NCBI RefSeq assembly: GCF_014127105.1
Contig: NZ_CP059902.1
Span: forward strand, 1,149,001 to 1,213,000
Origin: Devosia sp. MC521
GTDB lineage: Bacteria > Pseudomonadota > Alphaproteobacteria > Rhizobiales > Devosiaceae
Reading direction: 5' to 3'
Length of the DNA: 64,000 bases
The position numbers were made by a program, and so were the translations under genes. Positions 42,394 through 51,848 of this stretch are shown here, piece after piece. Below the pieces are notes generated by a model, which ran no database searches, had not been told where the DNA came from, and saw nothing but the letters and a program-made list of their open reading frames with translations. Within the stretch, counting starts at the first letter, position 1. Each line of letters starts with the position of its first letter.

Positions 42394-45300
42394 GATGCCA
42401 GTCCTTGATTGGTGGGGGCTTGCATACCGGCCTTGGCGCGGGGGCGCGGGGGACGCATGTAGAAGAATAGGGTGATGAGGAAGGCGAGGAGCGCCAGGGC
42501 AGTCCAAGGCGTCGTGAGGCCGGGGACAAGGCGCAGGGCCATGCCTTCGGGGGCTTTTTCGATGCCGCCAACAAAGCGTGGCGCGACGTCTGAAATTGGC
42601 TCTGCCCAGTAGGCTCGATTGATGAAGGTGGCAGATTCTGCAATTAAATCAGAGGCATCGCGTGCGGCCGCGCCGAGACGCTTCGGCGGGGCGATAGCGA
42701 CGCGGGCGTGAATGCGGCCGGTTTTCTCGGTGAGAATATTGGCCGTATAGGTGCCGGGCGCAGTTTCTTGCAAAGCGATGTGTTGGACCGCTCCATCGGC
42801 GAAGGTCACTTCGGCGATGGGGGCGAGACCAAATCGTGGCGCGCCTTCATCGTCCAAAACGTCGAGCGTAAGCGCAATGGTTTCGCCTTGGCCTCGAATG
42901 GCCAAAAATGGGCCGCTGGCCGGCACTATTGGGCGTATCTGGCGCAAAACATGGGCCCAGAAGGGGCCTATGGTGGCGTCATTTCGCCAGTTCCGGGTCC
43001 ATTCACCGGTGGCGTCACTGGCAAAAGCGAGAACGGAACCATTGCCATAACGCCAACTGGCCATGAGGGGCGCTTCTTCGCCCTCGGCATTGGTCGAGGT
43101 CATGCTGACGAGTGCTTCCGGCTTTTCGGTGGTGAGCACCAAGCCAGAGATACTCGGCGGGGTCGCGGACAAGCCGCGCATCAGATCGGCGCTGAGCTGT
43201 TTAACGCGCGGCTGTTCAACGCCCTCACGTACGGGCGAGGACAGCAGCATAGCCTCTTGCGAGAGGATGGAGGGTAAACTTGCGAAGTCGTCGGAGGCGT
43301 GGACCGAACCGCCACCCGCTTGCGCGATTTCGATGACGGCACGGGTATCGGCTTCGGTGCCGACAGCGACGGCCGACACGGTAATGCCTTGGTCGCGCAT
43401 TTGGCCAGCGATCCCAGCGAAATCGCCGGGAAGGCTAAGACCATCGGACATGACAATCATGTGGCGCGCTTGCGCTTCGGAATTTTGAAGCAGACCCCAG
43501 CCAGCTTCGAGACCGGGCACGATGGCAGTGCCGCCGCCGGTATCGACCTCGGCGAGGGCTGCGCGAATGGCATCGCTCTCGCTTGCAGCAGTGAGCGGGA
43601 GAATGACCCGGGCTTCGGTGTCGAAGACCACAATGCCGACCTGGCTGGCCGGATTGAGCAGCTCAATTGCGCCAGCTGTTGCCTGCCGTGCGAGTTCAAG
43701 GCGCGTGCCACTACCAACGGTCTGGTTCATGCTGCCTGAACGGTCGAGCACAAACACCATTGTCACCTCTGGCGCTTCGCGGGGGACGCGGGCCGAAAGA
43801 GGGGAGAGGTTCTCAAATGGCGTGGCGTAATAGCCGCCGGGTCCAAAGGCCTTGTTGCCGCCTAGGGCGATGAGGCCAAGGCCGTGTTCGGAGACTGCTG
43901 TTTCAACCAGACCAGCTTCGCGGGAGGTAATCGCGCGCGCAGGCATGTTCACGAGAACCACGGCGTCATAGTTCAGCCAACCGCGCAGATAGTCCGGTGC
44001 TGAAGCCGGGTCGAGTACGGCGACGTCCGCTTCCGTGTGGCCGGGCAGCGCCATTTCGGCAAAGGCCTCGCCGTGCGAGAGGGCAGGCGCGAGGACAAGA
44101 ATAGGGCGACCGGCACGGGCCGTGGTGATCGCCGACATTTTGCTGGCGAAGCCGCGCTCGGTGGAGACGTTGACCGTAAAGAGAGTTTCGCCCAATGCCA
44201 GCGGAGGGAGTTCAGTCTCAATCCGGTTCATGCCCGGCAAGAGGGCGATGTTTTCTGCGGCAAGCTGGGTGCCGTTGGCATGGAAGGAAACTTCCGCGGG
44301 GAGTTCCACGGGAGTGCTGACGAGAGCCGTTAGCACAATGCGATCGCCGGGCTTGGCGTCGGCGGGGACGGCGATCGCTACGAGTTCAGGCTGCTGTGTT
44401 TCTGGCACTGAGGCATCAGTGTGGGTGATGGCGGTCCGACCGGATAAGGCAGAGCTGTTGCTTGCCGACATCTCGGTGCGGATCGGTGCGCTGATGGTGA
44501 TCGCTGCGTGTTGATGGGGCGGAACGAGCGCTTCAGCGAGGGCGAGAGCAGGGCCCAAATGAGTTACGCGCGTGGCGGGCTGTGCGGAGGTATCTGATGA
44601 CGCTAAGCGCGGAACTGGCCCGGCAGCAATTGTCGTGGTGCCCGGCACTGACGCCGCGCCCTGAGGAGCGATGGTCACAGCAACACTGCGCACGAATGGC
44701 AAAGGCAAAGCGACGCCGATCACTGCAGCACCCAGCAGAGCCATGGGTATGAGAGCGGTCAGCGAGCGTCGGCCGCTTTTGCGATAGCGGAGGGCTGCAT
44801 CGGCAGCCATGAGGGCCAAGGCGAGTAGGATCAGCCAAGGCATCAATGCCAAGGGAGCCGACCCAGAATTTGGGTCAACATTTTCAGCGGAAACTGCTGG
44901 TGCGCGGCTCGGAGCGGCGTTTATGGCAATGAACTGGCCAGTCTCGGAGGTGAAGACGCCAGCGTTGCTTGGGATGAATGCAGCGGCTGAGACCGAGAAC
45001 GGCTCCGCGCCCGTTACGGAGGTGTACGACCCAAGCTGTGCGCCACAGGTCAAACCGACCTGACAGTTGAGCAGCGGCATGCCGGCGAGGCCAAGCCAAT
45101 CGGTGATCTGGCCCGAAAGGAGCGGCAGAACATCTGAGCCCTTCCAGTCAACTGTGCGCGGGTCAAAACGGACGAAGAGATCGCGATAGGTTTCTCGCTC
45201 GATTGTTGCGAGGAGCGGAAGGGTATTGCCGGCAACCAAGACTTCGGCACCAGCCGGGAGCGAACGCGTGGACACCTGAGCATAGTCGGGAATATGCCAA

Positions 45301-46547
45301 TCCAGCCCACGGGTGAGGGGATGTACCGGGTGCCAGTAATCAGCGTCATGTGCTGCGGCAGTGGCGTCGCTGATTTCAGCAACTCCGGCAGAGCCAAGCC
45401 AGATTGTGTGCGCGGCGGGCGCATTTGGAAGTGTGAGATTATCGACCACGACGAGAGCAAACTCGCTGAGGCCCGACGGCAGCTCTGAGGTTTTGAAAAC
45501 CTCAACATTGTCTTGCGCCAGCAATGCGCGAATGAGCGGCTGATCGGCGCTGGTCGGCTCGGCAACATAGAGAACACGCTGCGGCACTGAGCTCGTGGTT
45601 AGCGTGTAGTGGGTCGAGCCCGCCCAAGGTTGTGTATCTTCGGCTGAGACGCTGACGGTGATCAGGCCCAGATCCTTGAGGGTGATGGTTTCGTCGATTG
45701 ACGAAACGCCATCGACAAACTTGAGACGGAAACTGGTCCACGGAAGGGGTTGATGTTCGCCAATGTCAACGAGGCTGGTGAAGCCAATTTCGAGGCGCGC
45801 TTCTTCTACTGTGGCTGCCGCGGTTGCGCCGCCCTGAATGCGCCACTTACCGTCTGGTGTGGGCGATAGACGCAGATCAAGACGCGGCGCGAGGGCTGGA
45901 AGCGTGATTGGCGTGTGCTCAAAGCTTGGCAAGGCTTCATCCGAACGAAGCGCCTGGGGCAGGTGCGCACCGATATAGAGGCCTTCCACCGTCTCATTGG
46001 GGAGGAGGGTTTGGCGAATGAGGTCCAGAACTTGCGCGGTGTTTGCGGGACCATCACTTGGCAAGGTGGCAGCGACGAGGGGCGCTGCCATTTCGGGTTC
46101 ATAAGGATGGCGTGCCGCCAGCAATTGCGGCGCGGGACCCGAGAGAATGATGGAGACACGCTGAGGCGCTGCGCCGTTGCGCGCACGTAAGCTCGACTCT
46201 AGATCGGCACGGGCCTTGTCGAATGTGCGCACGCCATCGGTCGAGACATTCATCTCGGCGGAGCCATCGAGAACGACCACTAAATGGTCAGCCGGACGCG
46301 CGCCGAGGAAAGGCTGCGCGAGCGCCAGGACGAGTGCGGCGAAGGCTGCCAGTTGCAAGAACAGCAGGGCCGAAGGCTTGGGCAGGCGGCGGCGACGCTT
46401 GGACACGCCCGCCATGTCTGGCAGGGAGAGCCAAATTTGCATGCTGGGCACGATGCGACGCACAGGCTGGGTGCTGTGCAGCCATATGATCAGTGCGCCA
46501 AGCGCGAGAAGGAGGAGCATCGCGGGAGCGAGAATGCCTGGGGTCAC
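42390..46547 (-). CDS. Giant membrane-anchored fusion: BatA-like N-terminus plus vWA domain
   Basis: A 1385-residue protein that appears to combine two genes usually separate. Residues 1-85 have two hydrophobic segments (BatA-like), then a degenerate vWA-like region with DGSAE at 94-98 instead of DxSxS. A central transmembrane region near 600-650 joins it to a GATase-like part (LALGGNKAFGPGG) and a second vWA with an intact MIDAS, D935-R-S-G-S. A further transmembrane segment lies near the C-terminus. MIDAS-bearing vWA proteins pair with MoxR ATPases in metal insertion. Start is GTG 46547, which is uncertain; another is ATG 46520. The stop overlaps moxR. Confidence 0.85.
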   Translation of the reverse strand: MTPGILAPAMLLLLALGALIIWLHSTQPVRRIVPSMQIWLSLPDMAGVSKRRRRLPKPSALLFLQLAAFAALVLALAQPFLGARPADHLVVVLDGSAEMNVSTDGVRTFDKARADLESSLRARNGAAPQRVSIILSGPAPQLLAARHPYEPEMAAPLVAATLPSDGPANTAQVLDLIRQTLLPNETVEGLYIGAHLPQALRSDEALPSFEHTPITLPALAPRLDLRLSPTPDGKWRIQGGATAAATVEEARLEIGFTSLVDIGEHQPLPWTSFRLKFVDGVSSIDETITLKDLGLITVSVSAEDTQPWAGSTHYTLTTSSVPQRVLYVAEPTSADQPLIRALLAQDNVEVFKTSELPSGLSEFALVVVDNLTLPNAPAAHTIWLGSAGVAEISDATAAAHDADYWHPVHPLTRGLDWHIPDYAQVSTRSLPAGAEVLVAGNTLPLLATIERETYRDLFVRFDPRTVDWKGSDVLPLLSGQITDWLGLAGMPLLNCQVGLTCGAQLGSYTSVTGAEPFSVSAAAFIPSNAGVFTSETGQFIAINAAPSRAPAVSAENVDPNSGSAPLALMPWLILLALALMAADAALRYRKSGRRSLTALIPMALLGAAVIGVALPLPFVRSVAVTIAPQGAASVPGTTTIAAGPVPRLASSDTSAQPATRVTHLGPALALAEALVPPHQHAAITISAPIRTEMSASNSSALSGRTAITHTDASVPETQQPELVAIAVPADAKPGDRIVLTALVSTPVELPAEVSFHANGTQLAAENIALLPGMNRIETELPPLALGETLFTVNVSTERGFASKMSAITTARAGRPILVLAPALSHGEAFAEMALPGHTEADVAVLDPASAPDYLRGWLNYDAVVLVNMPARAITSREAGLVETAVSEHGLGLIALGGNKAFGPGGYYATPFENLSPLSARVPREAPEVTMVFVLDRSGSMNQTVGSGTRLELARQATAGAIELLNPASQVGIVVFDTEARVILPLTAASESDAIRAALAEVDTGGGTAIVPGLEAGWGLLQNSEAQARHMIVMSDGLSLPGDFAGIAGQMRDQGITVSAVAVGTEADTRAVIEIAQAGGGSVHASDDFASLPSILSQEAMLLSSPVREGVEQPRVKQLSADLMRGLSATPPSISGLVLTTEKPEALVSMTSTNAEGEEAPLMASWRYGNGSVLAFASDATGEWTRNWRNDATIGPFWAHVLRQIRPIVPASGPFLAIRGQGETIALTLDVLDDEGAPRFGLAPIAEVTFADGAVQHIALQETAPGTYTANILTEKTGRIHARVAIAPPKRLGAAARDASDLIAESATFINRAYWAEPISDVAPRFVGGIEKAPEGMALRLVPGLTTPWTALALLAFLITLFFYMRPPRPRAKAGMQAPTNQGLAS

Positions 46548-46581
46548 GACGTAATGGTCCCGGATAGTCTAGGGAGAGAGT

Positions 46582-47952
46582 TCATTCCGACACCTTCTCG
46601 AAATAACGCGACAAGGTAGATCGGTGGCTGGCGCTGATGGTTGACCGGGTGACCGGGACAGGCGCATGGGCGCTGACTGTCGCTCCGGCTTCACCTGAAC
46701 CGGCACCTGCAAGTCCTTGTTCTGACTCAGAAGGGGGCAGGCTGATACGAATGCGACGGCCTGTTTCCTGTGTCGACTGGGGCAGGGAGAAATCTTCTGC
46801 TCCGTTGGCGCCAAGGGCAAAGCTTTCGCCCAACAGATCGCTGCTGCCACCACCGGCTTGATCGGCTGGTCCCTTGCCAGAATCCGCCGATGCGCCGACC
46901 GCTTCACGAGCCGCGATCTGCAACTGCTTGGGTTCAAGCTTTTGCATCGACATAGCGCCGCTCATCGGCTTGTTGTCGCCTTCGGTGATCTCGCCAAAAG
47001 CTTCGGTTTCGTCCAACTGTTCGCCATTGGCTTCCATAATGTTGAGCTGGCGCTGGCGGCGCGCGCTTTCGAGATCATCCAGATTGATCGCGAAAGTATC
47101 GTCGCCAGCCTGCTCGGGCGCATTGCGCGGGCCACCGGTGATGGTCGCGCCTGCTGTGCCGTCTTGCGGTTTGCCCGTGATACGATTGTTGTTGAGCCAA
47201 CTCGGTGGCGTGTCACCGAAAGCGGACTTTGCTTGATCGATCAAGGCGTCAAGCTCAGCCTCAAGCTCTTCGCTGGAGGTCTCCTCGCTGGCATTGGCAA
47301 CACGCTCTTCGATGGCGCGGGCGAGCGCTTCGAGAATGGGTTCATTTCGGCCAATGGCTTCGCGCTTGAGCTGATCAGCAAGGGACTGCGCGCTGTCGCG
47401 AATGTCGTCGGCAGAACGCTCGGACGTCTCGACAACAGGCTGGAGGGACGGCGTGAGGACGGTGTTTTGAAGGGCTAATGCAAGACCGCCGACGAGCAAA
47501 TTTACGGCCAAAAACACCTGAACGGTCTTGGTGAAATAGGGCCAGAGCTTGGCTTGGTCCAAACCAGATGATGCAGCTCTGGCGTTATCAATCAATGCCT
47601 TAGCGACTGAACTCGACTCATCGCGCGAATAGGCTTCGAGCGCTGTGGCGTACCCCAGGCGCATATCGCTTTTGCGGTCGATGGCGAGAGCGAGGTGCTG
47701 CGGGTTGGCGAGGCGGCGCCAATCGGACGACAGAACAACGCCGAGGCCTATACCAGCAAAGGCTGCTGCGCTCATGAATTGGTTGAGCGGCGACAGGCCT
47801 TGCTGACCGAGCAGGCGTAGACCCGTATCGACCGCCAAAACGATCGACATTGCAGAGGTTGCACCAATGCAGGCCGCTGCAAACAAGCGCAGCTTGAGCC
47901 TCGACCGACCTTGGACGAGGGGCTGGAGAATTGGGTCGGCTGACGCGTTCAT
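46582..47952 (-). CDS. DUF4175-like membrane protein
   Basis: Protein of 456 residues with about three hydrophobic segments in residues 20-180 and a long, polar, low-complexity C-terminal part rich in Glu, Gln, Ser and Gly. The hydrophobic region with ATALEAYSRDESSSVAKALIDNAR resembles DUF4175 proteins that follow MoxR-DUF58-vWA genes. ATG 47952 overlaps the previous stop as ATGA, supporting this start. Function unknown; presumably a periplasmic or membrane assembly factor for the dehydrogenase. Confidence 0.72.
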   Translation of the reverse strand: MNASADPILQPLVQGRSRLKLRLFAAACIGATSAMSIVLAVDTGLRLLGQQGLSPLNQFMSAAAFAGIGLGVVLSSDWRRLANPQHLALAIDRKSDMRLGYATALEAYSRDESSSVAKALIDNARAASSGLDQAKLWPYFTKTVQVFLAVNLLVGGLALALQNTVLTPSLQPVVETSERSADDIRDSAQSLADQLKREAIGRNEPILEALARAIEERVANASEETSSEELEAELDALIDQAKSAFGDTPPSWLNNNRITGKPQDGTAGATITGGPRNAPEQAGDDTFAINLDDLESARRQRQLNIMEANGEQLDETEAFGEITEGDNKPMSGAMSMQKLEPKQLQIAAREAVGASADSGKGPADQAGGGSSDLLGESFALGANGAEDFSLPQSTQETGRRIRISLPPSESEQGLAGAGSGEAGATVSAHAPVPVTRSTISASHRSTLSRYFEKVSE

Positions 47953-48521
47953 CGCCACACCCAAAGTTTGATCGCAAAGGCCAGAGCGAGCGTCAGTGCG
48001 GAAAGCCAGGTGGTGGGCAGACGCAGGCGGGCGGGCAGATAGGGCTGCACGATGTGCGCAGCGGTCAGAGCGAAGAGCGGCAGGAGATTAAAACCAGCGA
48101 TGCGATCTGAGAGGCGGGTGAAGGAGAAAAGCCAGGCTTCCGCAAACTGCAGTAAATCGGGCGGGGTGATGGCAATGAGGGTGCCGCGATTGGCCATGGC
48201 CAGTCGGCCGAGTGCGAAGGTTGCGGCAATGGCGAATAGCGCAGCGGCCGCAATGCCGAAGAGGCGGCCTTTGATGTCATTGGGCCGAATGTCCATGGGC
48301 TTGACCCAGCCAAAGCCGGTCACGACCACACCAACCAAGGCGTAAATGTCGATATGAACGCTCGGATCAGCAGTGAGGCGCCCATCGTAGCTCGGTCCAC
48401 GATCGCCCAGCCACTTGGCTGCCAGCGCCAAGAACAGGCCATGCAGGGCGAGGACGACGACACCAGCACTGGCGTCGTAGAGTATGCGGGTCGGGTGGAG
48501 TTCCCATAGGAGCGAGATCAT
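47949..48521 (-). CDS. Degenerate M50 (site-2 protease) family membrane protein
   Basis: A 190-residue membrane protein with about five hydrophobic segments. The layout matches M50/SpoIVFB-type proteases: ALHGLFLAL (residues 25-33) sits where HExxH belongs, DPSVHID (52-58) and GFGWVKP (69-75) are well kept, and FNLLPLFAL (144-152) is where N-x-x-P-x-x-P-L-D-G is found. Both metal-binding Glu/His and the Asp of the LDG motif are missing, so it is most likely inactive as a protease. It overlaps the flanking genes by four bases each, so it is a fixed part of the PQQ operon, perhaps a binding scaffold. Confidence 0.7.
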   Translation of the reverse strand: MISLLWELHPTRILYDASAGVVVLALHGLFLALAAKWLGDRGPSYDGRLTADPSVHIDIYALVGVVVTGFGWVKPMDIRPNDIKGRLFGIAAAALFAIAATFALGRLAMANRGTLIAITPPDLLQFAEAWLFSFTRLSDRIAGFNLLPLFALTAAHIVQPYLPARLRLPTTWLSALTLALAFAIKLWVWR

Positions 48522-49408
48522 CGCGCTTCGCTCCAGAGAACTTTGTGACGGAGGCCCATTTCCACCAGCGTACCGTTCTCGTCGAGCGCGTTCAGCGCTT
48601 CATCGATGAGGACACCCAGAAAACGATCTTCAATGCGAACGGCGGCGCTGACGCCGATGGGATCAACTGGGAAGGGCAGGCGGGCCATGGGATAATAGCC
48701 CTCGGGGTTGCCGTCGGTGCCGGCCATAAGCGCGCCTTCCCATATCAGGGCGGCGTCGACTTGATCGGAACTGAGCGCCGCGAAGAGATCCTGATTGGAG
48801 CGGAAGCTGACGCGTTCTGGCGTCGTGCCCTTCGCTTGCGTGTTGAAGTAGCTCACAAGGGCAGCGTCGCCTGAAGCTTGACCGTGCACTCCCAAGCGAA
48901 TGTTGGGACCGAGGTCTTCGAGCGACTTTAGCGCGGGATCGCGCGTGATGCCGATAACATTGGCAGAGATGTAGGGGCGCGACAGACGCAGCCATTCCGG
49001 CGAGGCCGCGGACAGGTGCATGCCCAGAACGACGTCGCAATTCTGCGCCATCATGATGAACATCTGATCGTCGGTGAGGCCGAAATAATAATCGAAAATC
49101 GAGGGGCGAACCGGGAAGCTGCGCGGGTTGAGTGTATAGGTGCGCACTTCGGTGAGGAGCATCTTGCCGATCTGCTCGGCGAGCTCGGCTTCGAAGGCTG
49201 CGATGGGGCCAAAGGGGCGCAGGCAGAAGGAGATGAGATTGCCCTCGTTGCGCGTACGCTCGGTGTAGAGATCACGCGAGACAATATCGAGTTGGGCAAG
49301 GGACGGAGCGCTGGTTGCGAGGAATGCGCTGCTGATTACGGCGGCCAAGCAGATGCAACGGCTGGCAAACTTGCGAGCAGACCGCAGCGATAGAGAAAAA
49401 TAGTGCAT
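48518..49408 (-). CDS. XoxJ/MxaJ-like periplasmic solute-binding protein
   Basis: Binding protein of 296 residues with an N-terminal hydrophobic export region ending near SLAQ. The fold follows family-3 binding proteins (ISFCLRPFGPIAAFEAELAEQIGK, then DYYFGLTDDQMFIMMAQNCDVVLGM). Methanol-dehydrogenase clusters always include one such protein, thought to stabilise or activate the apo-enzyme. ATG 49408 is the best start; longer frames add a basic stretch without homology. It follows the dehydrogenase gene directly, with 58 bases between. Confidence 0.88.
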   Translation of the reverse strand: MHYFSLSLRSARKFASRCICLAAVISSAFLATSAPSLAQLDIVSRDLYTERTRNEGNLISFCLRPFGPIAAFEAELAEQIGKMLLTEVRTYTLNPRSFPVRPSIFDYYFGLTDDQMFIMMAQNCDVVLGMHLSAASPEWLRLSRPYISANVIGITRDPALKSLEDLGPNIRLGVHGQASGDAALVSYFNTQAKGTTPERVSFRSNQDLFAALSSDQVDAALIWEGALMAGTDGNPEGYYPMARLPFPVDPIGVSAAVRIEDRFLGVLIDEALNALDENGTLVEMGLRHKVLWSEAR

Positions 49409-49466
49409 TAGGCCGAACGTTCTTGAGGGCGATCGGCGCGGGGTGAGCCGCGCCGATCTGGGAGGA

Positions 49467-51230
49467 TTATTCCTGCGGAAGAGCGAAGACGTGGATCGAA
49501 GCGCCGAGTGCACTCATGTCAGTTGGCTTTTCGTTCAGACGGGTTTCGAGGGTCGAACCGTAAGCCGGGTTGCCGGTGACGATTGCAACATACTGCTTGC
49601 CGTCGACTTCGTAGGAGACTGGAACGCCCATTGCCGAAGCAGCGAGACGGGTCTTCCAAACCAGATCACCAGTGGTCTGGCTGATGGCCTTCAGGTAGCG
49701 GTCAGCGCCACCGGAGAAGAGCAGGTCGCCAGCAGTGGTCAGGAGCGATGCGTAGTTCACCGAATCCTGCTCGTAGCGCCAAACAGTTTCACCGGTTTCC
49801 ATGTTGATCGCGTCGATACGGCCAGCCTTGTCCATGCCTTCTGGCAGGGAGTAGGTCGAAGTCTGGTTGTACGAGTTGACCGGAATTGGAGCATCCGGAC
49901 GTGGGGTCATGGTCTGGCACGCGTTGGTCAGCGGTACGAACATAACCTTAGAGGTTGGGTTGTACGCAGTACGCGGCTGGTCACGGCCACCGAGGAAGGT
50001 TGGGCAGTGGTAAACGGAGTCGCCACCTTCCTTGTGAACGACGTCTTCGTTGACGGTCACGAGACCGGTTTCGTCGATGTTGTCGATCATGTTCTGGAAC
50101 GCGGTGTCACGAGCGTAGATGAACTCGCCGGTGACTGCGTCGAACTGCCAAACGGTACCAGTCTTACATGGCACGCCGGTCAGCACGCGGCGTTCGCCGG
50201 TTGCAGCCGAGGTGTTGATCGCCTGGAGGGTTTCCATGTCTGCGCTTGGATTGACGTTGAGGGTATCAACGACCATCTCGAAGGTGCATTCCTGATCCCA
50301 GTTGTCGCGGGGCAGGGTCTGGTGACGCCAAACGATTTCACCGGTCGATGGCTTAACAGCAAAGCGGGTGTTGGTGCCGTACTGGGTGCCGCCGATGGTG
50401 CCGCGCTGAACTTCAGACGCAGGGCCGGTCGAGGTCGAGCCGTAGTAAACGAGGTCGTTGACCGGATCATAGGTCATCTGGCCCCAAGCGCCGGTCATCC
50501 AGCGGGATTCGTAAGCCGAACCACCCCAGGTGTCGTCGCCTTCTTCACCTGGCTTCGGGATGAAGTAGTTGCGCCACAGTTCTTCACCGGTCTTCGCATC
50601 GTGGCCGGTTACGTAGCAACCAAAGCCCGAGTACTGGCAGGAAGAACCGAGAACGATCACGCCGTTAGCGATGATTGGACCGGAGGAGTTGGAGATGCCT
50701 TCATCGCCCTGGCCACGGTCGATGTCGAATGCAACCTGACCAGTACGCATGTCGAGAGCGACGAGGTGGTTGTCCCAAGTGGCGTAGTAAACGTTCTCGC
50801 CATAGATGGCGATGCCGCGCTTACGGTCACGGGTGATGGAGTTGAGCTCTTCTGGCTCAGCTTCCATACGGTGGCGGTATTCCCACAGCAGGTCGCCGGT
50901 CACGGCGTCGAGCGCCTGCATGACTTCGCCTGGGGTCGCGATGAACATAACGCCGTCATACACCAGTGGTGCAGTCTGGGTCTGGCCGGATTCAATGCCG
51001 CGTGCCCAAACCTGAGTCAGGGACTTAACGTTGTCAGCATTGATCTGTTCGAGAGGGGAGTAACCAAAGTTGGATACGTCACGACCATAAGCGAGCCAGT
51101 TGCCTGGAGCTACGTTCTGCAGGTCGGCATCGGTGACCGGCTTCAGGTCAGCGAGTTTGTCAGCAAATGCCGGAGCACTCGCCAGAGCGAGCGAAGCGAC
51201 CGTTGCCATCAGTAGGCGATTGATCTTCAT
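49467..51230 (-). CDS. PQQ-dependent alcohol dehydrogenase (methanol/ethanol family) with Glu at the Ln-site position
   Basis: Periplasmic quinoprotein of 587 residues, signal peptide ending at AFAD (residue 24). It would oxidise alcohols to aldehydes, passing electrons to a cytochrome c. The eight-bladed propeller W-motifs are visible (for example [36 protein letters not shown]). The catalytic Asp is D312 in RDNWD, and the residue two further on, E314, takes the place where lanthanide enzymes have Asp and calcium MxaF has Ala. The vicinal cysteine pair of MxaF is not found; a C198-C205 pair is present nearby. ATG 51230 (downstream of ATG 51239) fits best. Substrate unknown. Confidence 0.92.
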   Translation of the reverse strand: MKINRLLMATVASLALASAPAFADKLADLKPVTDADLQNVAPGNWLAYGRDVSNFGYSPLEQINADNVKSLTQVWARGIESGQTQTAPLVYDGVMFIATPGEVMQALDAVTGDLLWEYRHRMEAEPEELNSITRDRKRGIAIYGENVYYATWDNHLVALDMRTGQVAFDIDRGQGDEGISNSSGPIIANGVIVLGSSCQYSGFGCYVTGHDAKTGEELWRNYFIPKPGEEGDDTWGGSAYESRWMTGAWGQMTYDPVNDLVYYGSTSTGPASEVQRGTIGGTQYGTNTRFAVKPSTGEIVWRHQTLPRDNWDQECTFEMVVDTLNVNPSADMETLQAINTSAATGERRVLTGVPCKTGTVWQFDAVTGEFIYARDTAFQNMIDNIDETGLVTVNEDVVHKEGGDSVYHCPTFLGGRDQPRTAYNPTSKVMFVPLTNACQTMTPRPDAPIPVNSYNQTSTYSLPEGMDKAGRIDAINMETGETVWRYEQDSVNYASLLTTAGDLLFSGGADRYLKAISQTTGDLVWKTRLAASAMGVPVSYEVDGKQYVAIVTGNPAYGSTLETRLNEKPTDMSALGASIHVFALPQE

Positions 51231-51329
51231 AGGTACCATCCTCTTTTGAAGAATCGTGGTCGACAAATCCCTGCCGCTGGCGCGAATGCGTCAGCGGAGC
51301 GATGTCGAAATAGGTGTTTTGAGAGTGGC

Positions 51330-51848
51330 TTAGTGCCCGTCGTTAAACGGTACCTTGACCTCTTCTTCTTCCTCTTCGCCTTCAGCCTTAGGAGCTGGAG
51401 GTGGGAGGTCAGCTGGGGTTTCGATGATTTCGAAGTCACCCAGTTCCTTGATCTTGTACGGCAGCTCAGTTTCGCCTGCTGGTGCGCCATGCAACTCAAG
51501 CATGAAAGCGAGAACGTCCGAGTATTCCTTGTTCCGCAGCTTGCCTGGAGCTTCAGGCGGCATCGCCATGATCATGAAGTCCATGACGTCGGCAAGCGTA
51601 CCGCCCGCCTTGTAATCAAGTGCGCTACCGGTCAGCGGAGGAGCAGCTGGGCCGCCACCACCCTTGGAACCATGGCAGTTCGCGCAGCTATCCATATAGA
51701 TCTGCTTGCCACGGCTGGCTTGGTCGGCGCTGTAGACGCCTTCGAAGATGTTCTTCGGGCCAACGGTGTAAACGGTGTCCGCCAGTGCGGCAGAGGTTGA
51801 GAGTGCCGCGATTAGGCCTGCGACTGCGACAATTTTGGTTCTGGTCAT
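51330..51848 (-). CDS. Periplasmic cytochrome c, XoxG-like electron acceptor
   Basis: Monohaem cytochrome c of 172 residues with signal peptide ending near ALAD (residue 24). The haem site is C55-A-N-C58-H59 and the likely sixth ligand is M96 in MAMPPE. The C-terminus is an acidic low-complexity tail with a run of glutamates, unusual for the family and probably a docking surface. It would take electrons from the PQQ dehydrogenase encoded 99 bases downstream. ATG 51848 gives a normal signal peptide; the ORF extends further upstream without homology. First gene of the operon. Confidence 0.92.
   Translation of the reverse strand: MTRTKIVAVAGLIAALSTSAALADTVYTVGPKNIFEGVYSADQASRGKQIYMDSCANCHGSKGGGGPAAPPLTGSALDYKAGGTLADVMDFMIMAMPPEAPGKLRNKEYSDVLAFMLELHGAPAGETELPYKIKELGDFEIIETPADLPPPAPKAEGEEEEEEVKVPFNDGH

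Noticed and set aside
49443..51215. A 590-codon plus-strand open frame opposite the PQQ dehydrogenase gene
   Set aside because: It is antisense to a clear quinoprotein gene, its translation has no recognisable domain, and the long opening is explained by codon bias of the gene on the other strand.
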